Of a DNA stretch of 51,762 nt, positions 16,473 through 25,677 are shown piece after piece; position 1 is the first letter of the stretch; every line of letters starts with the position of its first letter. The position numbers and the translations under genes were made by a program. This stretch comes from Chitinophagaceae bacterium. Its GTDB lineage: Bacteria > Bacteroidota > Bacteroidia > Chitinophagales > Chitinophagaceae. The notes beneath the pieces are model-generated. The model saw only the letters and a list, made by a program, of their open reading frames with translations, was not told the DNA's origin and did not search any database. The stretch covers positions 1 to 51,762 of the forward strand of contig JAEUVD010000027.1 of the NCBI GenBank assembly GCA_016787065.1, given 5' to 3'.

Positions 16473-19292
16473 ATGCGAACAATTTTATTCTCTCTTCCCA
16501 TATTCTTTCTTTGCAATAACCTTCTGGCACAGTCGTCTACAAAGGAGCGCTTAGATAATTTTCAACAATGGAAAACGAAGTCTTCTCCTTTTCATGATCT
16601 TGAATTTAGAAATATTGGTCCTACCATCATGAGCGGACGTGTAACGGATATTGATGTGAATCCAAACAAAACAACTGAATTTTATGTAGCCTATGCCAGT
16701 GGTGGCGTTTGGTATTCGAATAATAACGGGCAAAGTTTTACTCCTGTGTTCGACCATGAAGCATCCATTACCATTGGTGATATTGCTGTAAACTGGAATA
16801 AAAATATTATTTGGGTTGGTACCGGTGAGGTTAATTCGTCTCGTTCATCGTATGCCGGTACAGGAGTTTACCAATCAACAGATAGTGGAAAAACATGGCA
16901 GCATTTAGGACTTGAAGAAAGCCATCATATTGGAAAAGTTATTCTGCACCCAACCAATGAAAAAATAGCTTGGGTTGCTGTACTTGGTCATCTCTATACG
17001 TCAAACCCGGAACGTGGAATTTATAAAACAACAGATGGCGGTAAAACTTGGCAGCAAACATTATTCGTAAATGATTCTTCAGGTTGTCCGGATCTTCTCA
17101 TCAACCCTTCTAACCCTGATGTGTTGTATGCTTCCACTTGGACTCGCACGCGTAAAGCATGGCAGTTTAATGGTAGTGGCGATGGCAGTGGGATTTACAA
17201 AAGTATCGATGGCGGTGAGCACTGGCAATGTATAAGCAATGCTGAAAGTGGCTTCCCCACCGGTAAGGGCGTTGGTAGAATCGGATTAGCTGTTTCCTAT
17301 CAACAATCGAATACCCTGTATGCTGTTTTAGATAATAATAATAATCAGGAACAGAACGAAGAGGATAAAAATAAATTGAAGGCACGTGATATTGAAACAA
17401 TGTCTACCGAGGCATTTCTATCGTTAGAAAATAAAAAATTAGAAACTTATTTGCGCACGAACGAATATTCAGATCAGTATACCGCTGAATCGGTTAAAAA
17501 AGATATTCGGGATAAAAAGTACTCCGTTAAAGCAGTAGCAGATTGGCGTTTAGCCGATGCGGATGCCAGTTTATTTGATACCCCTGTTTATGGTGCCGAA
17601 CTGTATAAAAGTACCGATGGCGGTAAAACATGGACAAAAACACATTCGGAATTATTAGGAGGTGTGTTCTTCACCTATGGCTATTATTTTGCAACTATCT
17701 CTGTTTCACCTCAAAACGATCAGCATGTTTTTATCGGCGGATATCCGATTATTCATAGTGAAGATGGAGGAAAAACGTTTGGTCAGTTAGATGGCGATAA
17801 CTGCCATCCCGATTATCATCGCATTTGGATTAACCCGCTAGATGATAAACATATTATTGCCTGTAACGATGGTGGTGTGAATATTAGTTATGATGGCGGA
17901 CAGGTTTGGTTTAAGGCGAATAATCCGGCTGTTGGTCAATTTTATAGCATTCAACTTGATAACGAGAAACCGTATAATGTTTATGGTGGATTACAAGATA
18001 ATGGAACCTGGTACGGACCAAGTACGCATATAGAAAGTAATGGCTGGATGCAAGAAGGTGCTTATGCGTATAAAAATGTGGGTGGTGGCGATGGTATGCA
18101 AGTACAGGTTGATAGTAGAACGAATGATATCTACTTTGGATATCAATTTGGTAACTACATGCGTATGAGTAAACAGGATGGTAATGTAAGTGGCGTGAAA
18201 CCCGAATACTTGATTGGTGAAAAACCTTTACGATTTAATTGGCAAACGCCTATACTGTTAAGTAAGCATAATGAAGATTTTTTTTATATCGGTTCAAATT
18301 ATGTGCATCGTTCATTACAAAAAGGAAATAATCTGGAGAAATTAAGTCCGGAACTAACCAATACGAAACAACACGGAAATGTTCCCTTTGGTACGGTTAC
18401 AACGTTAAGTGAAAGTCCGTTACGTTTTGGTTTGCTCTATGCCGGAACGGATGATGGCAATGTACATGTATCGAAGGATGTGGCTTATACCTGGACGAAA
18501 ATTTCTAACCCCCTACCACAGCAAAAATGGATTACCCGGGTAGTGGCAAGTAAACATAAATTGGAACGTGTGTATGTTAGTTTGAATGGGTATCGGAATG
18601 ATGATTTTAAAGCGTATGTATTTGTAAGTAATGATTATGGTAAAACCTGGACTGATATCAGTTCTAACCTTCCATCTGAACCGGTGAATGTTATTCGCGA
18701 AGATCCGGTGAATGAAAAAATTATCTATGTTGGTACCGATAATGGTTTGTATGTTTCGGTTGATGGCGGTAAAAATTATATGGCTTGGCTATCTAACTTA
18801 CCGCGGGTAGCTATTCATGATATGCTTATTCATGAACGGGAAAATGAATTGGTATTAGGTACGCATGGGCGGTCTATTTATATAGCGCCACTTGCTTCAT
18901 TACAAGAATATCCAAAATTACGCGACAAGGATTTGTTTTTGTTTCCTCTGGATACCATTCGTTATCAAGCACAGAAAGGAAACAAAGGTGCCGTGTACGC
19001 AAAGCCCGTAGAGCAGCGTATTCGTGTGAATTTTTACACCGCTCATGATGGAAGCGCCGAACTAAGTGTTTATCAGGGAAAAACGAAAATACTTCATCAA
19101 GAAAATGTACAAGTAAAAGCTGGATTTAACCATATTGATTACGATGGGAGTGTGAAGGAAACTGCAAGTAAGCAATTCAACCCTGTAATTAAAATAGCCG
19201 AGGATGGTAAATACTATTTGCCACAAGGTAACTATCGAATCGTATTGAAAATAGGTACATTCAGTGAAACAACTTGGTTGTATATAAAATAA
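16473..19292 (+). CDS. Secreted BNR/sortilin-like beta-propeller protein
   Basis: A 939-residue exported protein with signal peptide MRTILFSLPIFFLCNNLLAQ. Repeated Asp-box/BNR motifs of the form S-x-D-x-G-x-T-W run throughout: STDSGKTWQ, TTDGGKTWQ, SIDGGEHWQ, STDGGKTWT, SEDGGKTFG, SYDGGQVWF, SNDYGKTWT and SVDGGKNY. They predict one or two beta-propellers similar to the sortilin/VPS10 and plant photosystem-assembly-factor-like families common in Bacteroidota. A charged, helical insertion interrupts the propeller at about residues 288-350 (NNNQEQNEEDKNKLK). The C-terminal part, about 120 residues, is a beta domain ending GTFSETTWLYIK; no T9SS tail is seen, so it may stay periplasmic. Family members are often annotated as glycosyl hydrolases, but no catalytic residues can be assigned. 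Confidence 0.8.
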   Translation: MRTILFSLPIFFLCNNLLAQSSTKERLDNFQQWKTKSSPFHDLEFRNIGPTIMSGRVTDIDVNPNKTTEFYVAYASGGVWYSNNNGQSFTPVFDHEASITIGDIAVNWNKNIIWVGTGEVNSSRSSYAGTGVYQSTDSGKTWQHLGLEESHHIGKVILHPTNEKIAWVAVLGHLYTSNPERGIYKTTDGGKTWQQTLFVNDSSGCPDLLINPSNPDVLYASTWTRTRKAWQFNGSGDGSGIYKSIDGGEHWQCISNAESGFPTGKGVGRIGLAVSYQQSNTLYAVLDNNNNQEQNEEDKNKLKARDIETMSTEAFLSLENKKLETYLRTNEYSDQYTAESVKKDIRDKKYSVKAVADWRLADADASLFDTPVYGAELYKSTDGGKTWTKTHSELLGGVFFTYGYYFATISVSPQNDQHVFIGGYPIIHSEDGGKTFGQLDGDNCHPDYHRIWINPLDDKHIIACNDGGVNISYDGGQVWFKANNPAVGQFYSIQLDNEKPYNVYGGLQDNGTWYGPSTHIESNGWMQEGAYAYKNVGGGDGMQVQVDSRTNDIYFGYQFGNYMRMSKQDGNVSGVKPEYLIGEKPLRFNWQTPILLSKHNEDFFYIGSNYVHRSLQKGNNLEKLSPELTNTKQHGNVPFGTVTTLSESPLRFGLLYAGTDDGNVHVSKDVAYTWTKISNPLPQQKWITRVVASKHKLERVYVSLNGYRNDDFKAYVFVSNDYGKTWTDISSNLPSEPVNVIREDPVNEKIIYVGTDNGLYVSVDGGKNYMAWLSNLPRVAIHDMLIHERENELVLGTHGRSIYIAPLASLQEYPKLRDKDLFLFPLDTIRYQAQKGNKGAVYAKPVEQRIRVNFYTAHDGSAELSVYQGKTKILHQENVQVKAGFNHIDYDGSVKETASKQFNPVIKIAEDGKYYLPQGNYRIVLKIGTFSETTWLYIK

Positions 19293-19487
19293 TCATGGTT
19301 AAGTAGGGAAAATGAAATCGTTGGTAATGTGTTGCAGTTCATCTATAAAATTATGATCATAGCATACAGCATGGATTAAACTATTTGAATCGTTACGGCT
19401 TTAGGTAGAATACGTATTGTCAAAGAGCACTTTATTCAAACTCTAGATTCCAGTAATTTATTCATTCCTGTGTAAGTTTGCTTGGTC

Positions 19488-20465
19488 ATGAAACGGGTTA
19501 AGTATTATTATAGCACAAAAACGCAGCGCTTCGAGCCACTCAAGGTTCCGCTTTGGAAAAAATTGTTGCGCATATTTGGTTTACTCTCTGCCGTGGCGGT
19601 AAGTTCAGGTATCGTGGTTGCCTTAGCGTTTCACTATATGCAATCGCCGAACGAACAACGAATGAATGAAGAGATGAATCATTTGCAAGAAAAATACAGC
19701 AAGTTGCGCGAGGATGTTGAAGAAATACAAGGTCAAGTTGCTGATTTGGAAAAGCGCGACAATGATGTGTACCGTGTTATATTTGAGGCCGACCCTTTAT
19801 CAGATGAAGTACGTTCCGGGAAGATCCGTGTGGATGAAAAGCAGCTTGCTCGAAAACTAAGACCATTCAGTAATCAGGAGCTTTTAGAGAATTTAGATAA
19901 ATCGTTACTGGCTTTGAAGCAACGTATTAAGGCGCAGGATTCATCGTATTCCGCTATTAAAAAATTCATTGAAAACAAACAGGAAATGCTACAAAGTATT
20001 CCATCTATTCAACCATTGAGTAATAAACAACTCGATCGAATAGCTTCGGGTTTTGGTTTTCGTATTGATCCAATTTATAAAATTGGAAAGTTTCATGCGG
20101 GGCTTGATTTCACAGCGCCAACTGGTACGCCTATTTATGCAACCGGCAATGGCCGGATTGATTTAGCAGAATATAATCCTTCGGGTTATGGTAATCATGT
20201 GTGGATCAACCACGGTTATGGTTATCGCACACATTACGGCCACATGGTAAAAATTAAGGTGAGCAACGGACAATCTATTAAGCGAGGTGAAGTGATAGGA
20301 TGGGTTGGTAATACCGGTAAATCAACAGGACCACATTGTCATTACGAAGTTGAAAAAAACGGCGAAAAAATTGATCCTATTCATTTCTTCTACAACGATA
20401 TTAAACCTGATGAATATGAACGCATGGTAAAAATTGCTCAGGCAGGAAATCAGTCGTTCGACTAA
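19488..20465 (+). CDS. Membrane-anchored M23-family peptidoglycan peptidase
   Basis: A 325-residue protein from the ATG at 19488; the longer TTG start at 19482 lies 2 bases after a -7 box TAAGTTTG (19473-19480), too close to be used. A transmembrane helix (LLRIFGLLSAVAVSSGIVVALAF) anchors it in the inner membrane, followed by a coiled coil of about 60 residues (HLQEKYSKLREDVEEIQGQV) and a C-terminal LytM/M23 domain. The zinc ligands are present: H203 and D207 in FHAGLDF and H283/H285 in GPHCHYEV. This is the usual Bacteroidota layout for an endopeptidase cutting peptidoglycan cross-links, or for an amidase activator; intact ligands favour catalysis. It ends six bases before the convergent SCO1 gene. 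Confidence 0.9.
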   Translation: MKRVKYYYSTKTQRFEPLKVPLWKKLLRIFGLLSAVAVSSGIVVALAFHYMQSPNEQRMNEEMNHLQEKYSKLREDVEEIQGQVADLEKRDNDVYRVIFEADPLSDEVRSGKIRVDEKQLARKLRPFSNQELLENLDKSLLALKQRIKAQDSSYSAIKKFIENKQEMLQSIPSIQPLSNKQLDRIASGFGFRIDPIYKIGKFHAGLDFTAPTGTPIYATGNGRIDLAEYNPSGYGNHVWINHGYGYRTHYGHMVKIKVSNGQSIKRGEVIGWVGNTGKSTGPHCHYEVEKNGEKIDPIHFFYNDIKPDEYERMVKIAQAGNQSFD

Positions 20466-20471
20466 TCAAAC

Positions 20472-21101
20472 TTATAATTCTTCTTTTTTCAACTCCGCAA
20501 TATCTTTGATAAGCAGTTGTACTTTTTCGGGAACGGTGCCATCATAAAAACCACGCACAGCCTTAAACTTATCTACTAAAACAAAATAGGGAGAATGTAT
20601 AAATACCGGATTCTTAGCATCCACCGTACTATCGGCTACGGAAATCAAATATTCTTCTAGTGCCATTCGATAGAGCTCTTCCTTAGTACCTGTTAAAAAC
20701 AACCATTTCTTAGGATCGGCATCATACTTCAAGGAATAATTTTTCATTTGTGCCACCGAATCGCGTTCCGGATCAACGGTGTGTGATACAATTAATAACG
20801 ATGGATCATTACGAAATGCATCATATACTTTTACCATGTTGTCGTTCATCTTCGGACAAATACCTTCGCAATTCGTAAAGAAAAATTCGGCTACACATAT
20901 TTTATCTTTCAAATCGGCAGCGGTTATCGTGCGACCGTTCTGATCCGTTAACTTGAAATCACCTACTTTATGTCCCGGATTACCATAGGTTTTTAGATGC
21001 TTGGGATGCTTTAGAACTTGAAAATAATAATAGCCTAAGAAAACAGAACTAAGCAGAACAAAAAATGTTACAAGAATAAGGGCGGTACGGTTTACTTTCA
21101 T
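20472..21101 (-). CDS. SCO1/SenC/PrrC-family copper chaperone
   Basis: A 209-residue thioredoxin-fold protein, started at the ATG at 21099-21101 (MKVNRTALILVTFFVLLSS), with one N-terminal membrane anchor. The copper ligands of the family are present: C78 and C82 in CEGICPKMN and H169 in FIHSPYFVLVD. SCO proteins deliver copper to the CuA site of cytochrome oxidases or act as thiol reductases. The cbb3 oxidase in this window has no CuA, so its client may be another oxidase elsewhere, or it may act in redox or copper handling. A perfect -7 box TACCTTTG (21117 to 21110, minus strand) lies just upstream, so the longer start at 21125 is excluded. Confidence 0.9.
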   Translation of the reverse strand: MKVNRTALILVTFFVLLSSVFLGYYYFQVLKHPKHLKTYGNPGHKVGDFKLTDQNGRTITAADLKDKICVAEFFFTNCEGICPKMNDNMVKVYDAFRNDPSLLIVSHTVDPERDSVAQMKNYSLKYDADPKKWLFLTGTKEELYRMALEEYLISVADSTVDAKNPVFIHSPYFVLVDKFKAVRGFYDGTVPEKVQLLIKDIAELKKEEL

Positions 21102-21109
21102 AGCGCCCG

Positions 21110-21143
21110 CAAAGGTAGCTTGCACAAAAAAAGGCTATGTTTG
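21110..21143. promoter_or_regulatory. Overlapping divergent promoters of the SCO1-like gene and rsmE
   Basis: A minus-strand -7 box TACCTTTG (21117-21110) serves the SCO1-like gene and a plus-strand -7 box TATGTTTG (21136-21143) serves rsmE. The boxes lie 18 bases apart, so each polymerase would cover the other's start region. -33 elements are weak. Confidence 0.55.
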
Positions 21144-21163
21144 TTTTTGAATAATTTTTTGTT

Positions 21164-21865
21164 ATGGCCCTTCCTTTTTTTTATGAAGAATTTGAAGCGA
21201 ACGGAGTAATTACACTTCAGGATAGCACGCAACATTATATGCTACAGGTATTACGGATGCGAGAAGGAGAGGAATTTATACTAACTAACGGTAAAGGTTT
21301 AAAAGCAGATTGTACCTTAGAACAAGTAGAGAAAAAACGTTGCAGCTTAAACGTGCGCCATATTGTACGTGTAGAAAAACCAAAACGTTATTTGCATTTG
21401 GCAATTTCGTTTACCAAAAACCCTGCACGTATGGAATGGTTATTAGAGAAAGCAACAGAGCTGGGTATTGAAGAAATTACACCTTTAATTTCTGCACGAA
21501 GTGAAAAGCACTTTCTTAAACGGGAGCGATTTGAAAAAATACTACAAAGTGCAATGCTACAATCGCAGCAATTTTATTTGCCTCTATTAAATGAGCCCAC
21601 TCGCTTCCATTCAATGCTATCGAAATCTTCCGATTGTAAATTAATTGCGCATTGTCTTCAGGAGGAAAAAACACATCCTTTACAATGGATACAACGTGAG
21701 AAATCGTGTTTAATACTCATCGGACCCGAAGGTGATTTTACGTCCGAAGAAGTGGATATGGCTTTGAAACAGGGCTTTACGTCGGTTTCGTTAGGCAACA
21801 CCCGACTTCGAACCGAAACAGCCGGTTTATTAAGTTGTGCATACTATCAATCGCAACAATTTTAA
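21164..21865 (+). CDS. rsmE: 16S rRNA (uracil-1498-N3)-methyltransferase
   Basis: A 233-residue SPOUT-class methyltransferase that modifies U1498 of 16S rRNA using S-adenosylmethionine. The N-terminal PUA-like domain (HYMLQVLRMREGEEFILTNG) is followed by the knotted catalytic domain with KATELGIEEITPLISARSE and the SAM-binding motifs LILIGPEGDFTSEEV and LGNTRLRTETAGL. Length and motif order are standard. Its 3' end is part of a perfect 12-bp inverted repeat. The next gene, dnaB, starts 311 bases later on its own. Confidence 0.95.
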   Translation: MALPFFYEEFEANGVITLQDSTQHYMLQVLRMREGEEFILTNGKGLKADCTLEQVEKKRCSLNVRHIVRVEKPKRYLHLAISFTKNPARMEWLLEKATELGIEEITPLISARSEKHFLKRERFEKILQSAMLQSQQFYLPLLNEPTRFHSMLSKSSDCKLIAHCLQEEKTHPLQWIQREKSCLILIGPEGDFTSEEVDMALKQGFTSVSLGNTRLRTETAGLLSCAYYQSQQF

Positions 21866-21889
21866 TACCTGTAATACTTGTTGCGATTG
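21848..21889 (+). repeat. 12-bp inverted repeat spanning the rsmE stop codon
   Basis: CAATCGCAACAA (21848-21859, last codons of rsmE) and TTGTTGCGATTG (21878-21889) form a perfect 12-bp stem with an 18-base loop containing the stop codon. No T tract follows, so it is not a classic terminator; it may stabilise the 3' end of the mRNA. Confidence 0.55.
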
Positions 21890-22176
21890 ACTTTGTACAC
21901 CTAAAATTGCTTCAAATTCACATTGTTGGAATTGCCTGATGAACAAAAATTAAAGGCTTTATTTTTCTGCACAAAGTCTGTGTGTAAATTGCCTCAAGCT
22001 TGCATAAAATATCCTTTTTTGTGGAAAAGCCCTTGTTTTGAAAAAAAATTGGTGAATAAGTCGGTGGAAAAAGGTTTAACTTTAGTTGAATAAATAAATT
22101 CGCGTTCCAATTTTTTTATTGGGCCACTTTTAAAATTAATTCGTGGTAGATATAAATATAATTGTAAGAAAAAAAC
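21890..22176. other. AT-rich dnaB upstream region
   Basis: The rest of the rsmE-dnaB gap is AT-rich with poly-A and poly-T runs. One DnaA-box-like TGTGGAAAA (inverse TTTTCCACA) lies near 22020 and a weaker relative follows near 22070. There is no ORF and no RNA gene. Two weak boxes are too few to call an origin. Confidence 0.4.
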
Positions 22177-23778
22177 ATGGCCGTTACTAAGATTAATACA
22201 CGCACAACGAAGAAACCGGATTTATCACCTTTGCTTTACGGTAAACTTCCTCCGCAAGCCCCTGATTTAGAGGGTGCGGTGTTGGGAGCTATCATGATTG
22301 AACCTCAAAAACTAGCGGAGGTTCTGGAAATTATTCAATCACCCGATTGCTTCTATGCGGATGCCAATCAACGTATATATGCTTCCATCCGACGGCTATT
22401 TGATAAAGGATCGCGTATTGATTTCATGACGGTATGCGAGGATTTACGCAAACATTCGGAACTGGAAATGGTTGGTGGAAGTTATTATGTAACCAGTCTT
22501 ACCCGCGATGTAGTAAGCAGTGCGCACATTGAAGAGCATGCACGTATTGTAATGCAGAAATATATTATGCGCGAATTAATTCGAATGAGTGGAGAAGTCA
22601 TTAGTGAGGCATATGAAGACAGTAGTGATGTATTTGATTTATTAGATAAGGCCGAAACGAATTTGTATGAAATAACCGATAAACATCTCCGAAAAAATTT
22701 CTCCGGAATTAGTTCTATCGTTGCGAGAACCGTGCATGAAATTGAAATGCAAGCCAGTAAGAAAGATGATATTACCGGTATTCCTTCAGGCTTTAAGGAT
22801 CTTGATAAAATAACTTCGGGTTGGCAGCGTACCGATTTAATTATTCTCGCAGCTCGCCCAGCCGTTGGTAAAACAGCATTTGCCCTTAATCTGGTAATGA
22901 ATGCAGCGATGCATAAAAGCAATCCAACGTCGGTAGCTTTTTTCTCTTTAGAAATGAGTGCCGGACAGTTAGTAAAAAGGATGCTTTCTGCGGTAACCGA
23001 AGTGCCGTTAGGTAAAATAACTAAAGGACAATTAGCTGATCATGAAATTGTTCAGATTCATCAACGTATGAATCGTTTGGCATCTGCGAATATTTTTATT
23101 GATGATCAAGCGGCTTTGAATATTTTTGAGTTACGCGCAAAATGTCGGCGTCTTAAACAAAAATATAATTTAGGCATGGTGGTTATCGATTACCTCCAAT
23201 TGATGCAGGGTTCAGTAGAGAAGGGAGGCAATCGTGAACAAGAAATTTCAAAAATTTCTCGCGACCTGAAAGGGTTAGCTAAAGAATTGGAAATACCGAT
23301 TATTGCGCTTTCACAGTTGAATCGTTCCGTGGAATCGCGTAACAATGCCTCGAAGCTTCCGCAATTAAGTGATTTACGTGAATCGGGCGCGATCGAGCAA
23401 GATGCCGATATGGTTATGTTCCTGTATCGTCCGGAATATTATGGCATGGATAAAAACCCCGAAGGAGAACCTATACCGGGCGAAACTTGGGTAAATATTG
23501 CTAAACACCGTAATGGTAAAACAGATATTGTAAAGGTGAAAGCTAATTTGGAATTTCAACGTTTTGAAGATATGCCTGAAATAAATCACTTTGGTGGTGG
23601 CGATTTTTCAGCGATTGAAGACCCGAGAGCGGGTATTAAGAGTAACTATGGTGAAGGCCCACGTTTATCTATTGAAGAAGGTTATACCAAATTGAAATCA
23701 CGTGCCGGCGATCTACCGCTCGATGATTCGGAATTCGGAAAACCAACTTCTGATGCCAATGATGATGTGCCATTCTAG
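22177..23778 (+). CDS. dnaB: Replicative DNA helicase DnaB
   Basis: A 533-residue hexameric helicase of the chromosomal replication fork. The N-terminal domain (PPQAPDLEGAVLGAIMIEP to about 150) is followed by a linker and the RecA-like domain. This has Walker A ARPAVGKTAFALN at about 226, the FFSLEMSAGQLVKRML motif, Walker B MVVIDYLQLM, and the ALSQLNRSVESR and SDLRESGAIEQDADMV motifs. A Gly/Asp-rich tail ends DANDDVPF. No intein is present. It appears monocistronic and is complete. Confidence 0.97.
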   Translation: MAVTKINTRTTKKPDLSPLLYGKLPPQAPDLEGAVLGAIMIEPQKLAEVLEIIQSPDCFYADANQRIYASIRRLFDKGSRIDFMTVCEDLRKHSELEMVGGSYYVTSLTRDVVSSAHIEEHARIVMQKYIMRELIRMSGEVISEAYEDSSDVFDLLDKAETNLYEITDKHLRKNFSGISSIVARTVHEIEMQASKKDDITGIPSGFKDLDKITSGWQRTDLIILAARPAVGKTAFALNLVMNAAMHKSNPTSVAFFSLEMSAGQLVKRMLSAVTEVPLGKITKGQLADHEIVQIHQRMNRLASANIFIDDQAALNIFELRAKCRRLKQKYNLGMVVIDYLQLMQGSVEKGGNREQEISKISRDLKGLAKELEIPIIALSQLNRSVESRNNASKLPQLSDLRESGAIEQDADMVMFLYRPEYYGMDKNPEGEPIPGETWVNIAKHRNGKTDIVKVKANLEFQRFEDMPEINHFGGGDFSAIEDPRAGIKSNYGEGPRLSIEEGYTKLKSRAGDLPLDDSEFGKPTSDANDDVPF

Positions 23779-23835
23779 TGGTGAACTCTTGTAAAAATCA
23801 GCAACTGATATTACTTTTAAGAAAATTTTACTACC

Positions 23836-24372
23836 ATGAAGATCTTAAAAGTTATTCTCTTTTTAGTACTTGGCCTTGTAGCCCTGTTTTTAATTGTGCC
23901 TTTGTTTATGAACAAAGAGTATCATTGTTCACGAAGCGTAACAATCAGTAAATCGAAACAAGAAGTATTTGATTTTGTGAAATACTTACGCAATCAGGAT
24001 TTATATAGCAAATGGGCAAAGATGGATCCGAATATGAAAAAGGATTTTACCGGTGAAGACGGTAAACCCGGTGCCATTGCCAGTTGGGAAGGAAATGATG
24101 ATGTAGGTAAAGGCGCACAGGAAATAAAAAAAATAGATGAAGGTAATCGTGTTGATTATGAACTTCGTTTTGAAAAACCTTGGAAATCTACCGCTCAAAG
24201 TTATATGCAAGTGGAAGATGCTGGTCCTAATGTTACCAAAGTTACTTGGGGCATCAGTGGTAAAAGTTCCTATCCAATGAACATCATGAACTTCATGATG
24301 GATGGCATGTTGGGTGCAGACCTTCAAACGGGATTAGATAATTTGAAAACACTTTTAGAAAAAACACCTTAA
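23836..24372 (+). CDS. SRPBCC-family (polyketide-cyclase/START-like) protein
   Basis: A 178-residue protein with an N-terminal membrane helix (ILKVILFLVLGLVALFLIVPLF) and a START-like helix-grip domain: SRSVTISKSKQEVFDFVKYLRN, then a strand region around ASWEGNDDVGKGAQEIKKID and FEKPWKSTAQSYMQVED, and a C-terminal helix GADLQTGLDNLKTLLE. SRPBCC folds bind hydrophobic ligands; the ligand here is unknown. A clear terminator follows 33 bases after the stop, so it ends a transcription unit that may begin at dnaB, 57 bases upstream. Confidence 0.85.
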   Translation: MKILKVILFLVLGLVALFLIVPLFMNKEYHCSRSVTISKSKQEVFDFVKYLRNQDLYSKWAKMDPNMKKDFTGEDGKPGAIASWEGNDDVGKGAQEIKKIDEGNRVDYELRFEKPWKSTAQSYMQVEDAGPNVTKVTWGISGKSSYPMNIMNFMMDGMLGADLQTGLDNLKTLLEKTP

Positions 24373-24405
24373 TCTACTTCAAATCTCTCTCGAGATCGTT
24401 ATACA

Positions 24406-24442
24406 AAACCCGAGGATGTTATCGCGTCTTCGGGTTTTTTTT
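24406..24442 (+). terminator. Rho-independent terminator after the SRPBCC gene
   Basis: Stem AAACCCGA/TCGGGTTT (24406-24413 with 24430-24437), extended by partial pairing, followed by a run of T to 24442. Confidence 0.85.
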
Positions 24443-24476
24443 ATAGGCTTTAATGGAATGTAAATGGGTGTTGATG

Positions 24477-25478
24477 CTATTCCTGATCGGCTTCAAAAAA
24501 TTCTTTACCGCGTCGTAACAACGTTTGAGTAGCGTTACGATTCATTACTATTAAATCGCGATGATTGAGAAACCCAAAAAAATAATCACCATCATACTCA
24601 ACACCATTCAACACAAGTTTTCCCTTCGTATCTCGGCCGGCTTTTTTAAAATAAAAGGTAATGCTTTCGGCAGCTTTACCTTCTCGCTGAACGGTTAACG
24701 TTGCCATTTGCTTTCCCTTGGTAATTACAGAATCTTTATAGCCATAAACCGATTCAAAACCGGTACAATAAACCTTTTCAAGAAAGCCAAGATAACTGCG
24801 TACTCTTTTCTTATTAAGCAAGGAATGTTCGGGATGATTTGTTTCTACATAAAAACTATCCGGTGGGGTAACCTTCATTGCGAATGAATATTGAGAGGAG
24901 TCGGGATATTGAACCGACACCGAGTTCACAGCATGTTTGGAATATAAGATATGTTTGCTTCGCCATTGCGCTTCGCCCGTGAAGTAACGAATACCAACGA
25001 AATTATTTTCAAGCGGAAGTTTTACAATGTAAGGTCGCTTGGCTCCTTCGTTCAACATATAGGTTAAGTTATTGGGGCCCGGTATTTGTGAAACATAAAA
25101 GCAATGTGTTTTTCCTTGTTTCGTGTACAATTCGATTTTGGTACCTGTAGCACTCAATTCCCTAATTACATCATCATGATAACCCGAGGGAACAGGTTTT
25201 TCGGCGTATTGTTTATTTAAAACGCGCAATAAACCAGACAAAGCATCCGTACGAACATCTAAACTATCATTCAGTATCCAACCTTCTTGTGTTCTACTTA
25301 TTTTCACGTTTTCTTTCTTCATATTAGAAAGAAAAATTGTTTCAATCGCATTGGTATCTTTCACATTAAAATTTGCTTCCGACAAAGGGTAAGTTGGGTT
25401 TTCCTCTCGATGAAAGTAATACCATGTGAACCCACCTAGAAGTAAAACCAACACGAAATAAATCCACGATTTCTTCAT
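24477..25478 (-). CDS. DUF4340-like membrane-anchored protein
   Basis: A 333-residue protein with one N-terminal helix (SWIYFVLVLLLGGFTWYYF) followed by a soluble region. The first 90 residues (TIFLSNMKKENVKISRTQEGWILND, then DALSGLLRVLNKQYAEKPVP) resemble the DUF4340 repeat, in which short beta sheets report a residue modification or structure of unknown role. The second half is beta-rich with SVSVQYPDSSQYSFAMKV. Members often sit next to gliding or ABC-type surface genes, but here the neighbours are unrelated housekeeping genes. Family assignment is moderate and the function is unknown. Confidence 0.65.
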   Translation of the reverse strand: MKKSWIYFVLVLLLGGFTWYYFHREENPTYPLSEANFNVKDTNAIETIFLSNMKKENVKISRTQEGWILNDSLDVRTDALSGLLRVLNKQYAEKPVPSGYHDDVIRELSATGTKIELYTKQGKTHCFYVSQIPGPNNLTYMLNEGAKRPYIVKLPLENNFVGIRYFTGEAQWRSKHILYSKHAVNSVSVQYPDSSQYSFAMKVTPPDSFYVETNHPEHSLLNKKRVRSYLGFLEKVYCTGFESVYGYKDSVITKGKQMATLTVQREGKAAESITFYFKKAGRDTKGKLVLNGVEYDGDYFFGFLNHRDLIVMNRNATQTLLRRGKEFFEADQE

Positions 25479-25677
25479 GGCACAAATATAGAGCCCGCCA
25501 CAGGAATATCCGCACTACTTATCGATTTAGCCGCTTGAAATCAAGATGGAATCTTGTTTTTGTAAAGGCGGAAGGTTGATAGTTTATAACATACACTTAC
25601 ACAAATGAGTAACATCTAATTTAAGTGCGATTGAATTTATTCGATGAATATAAGTTGTGATATCCTACCTTTACCCG

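Noticed and set aside
21890..22176. Possible replication origin before dnaB
   Set aside because: Only one DnaA-box-like sequence (TGTGGAAAA) and one weaker relative were seen, without a cluster, and dnaB alone does not mark an origin.
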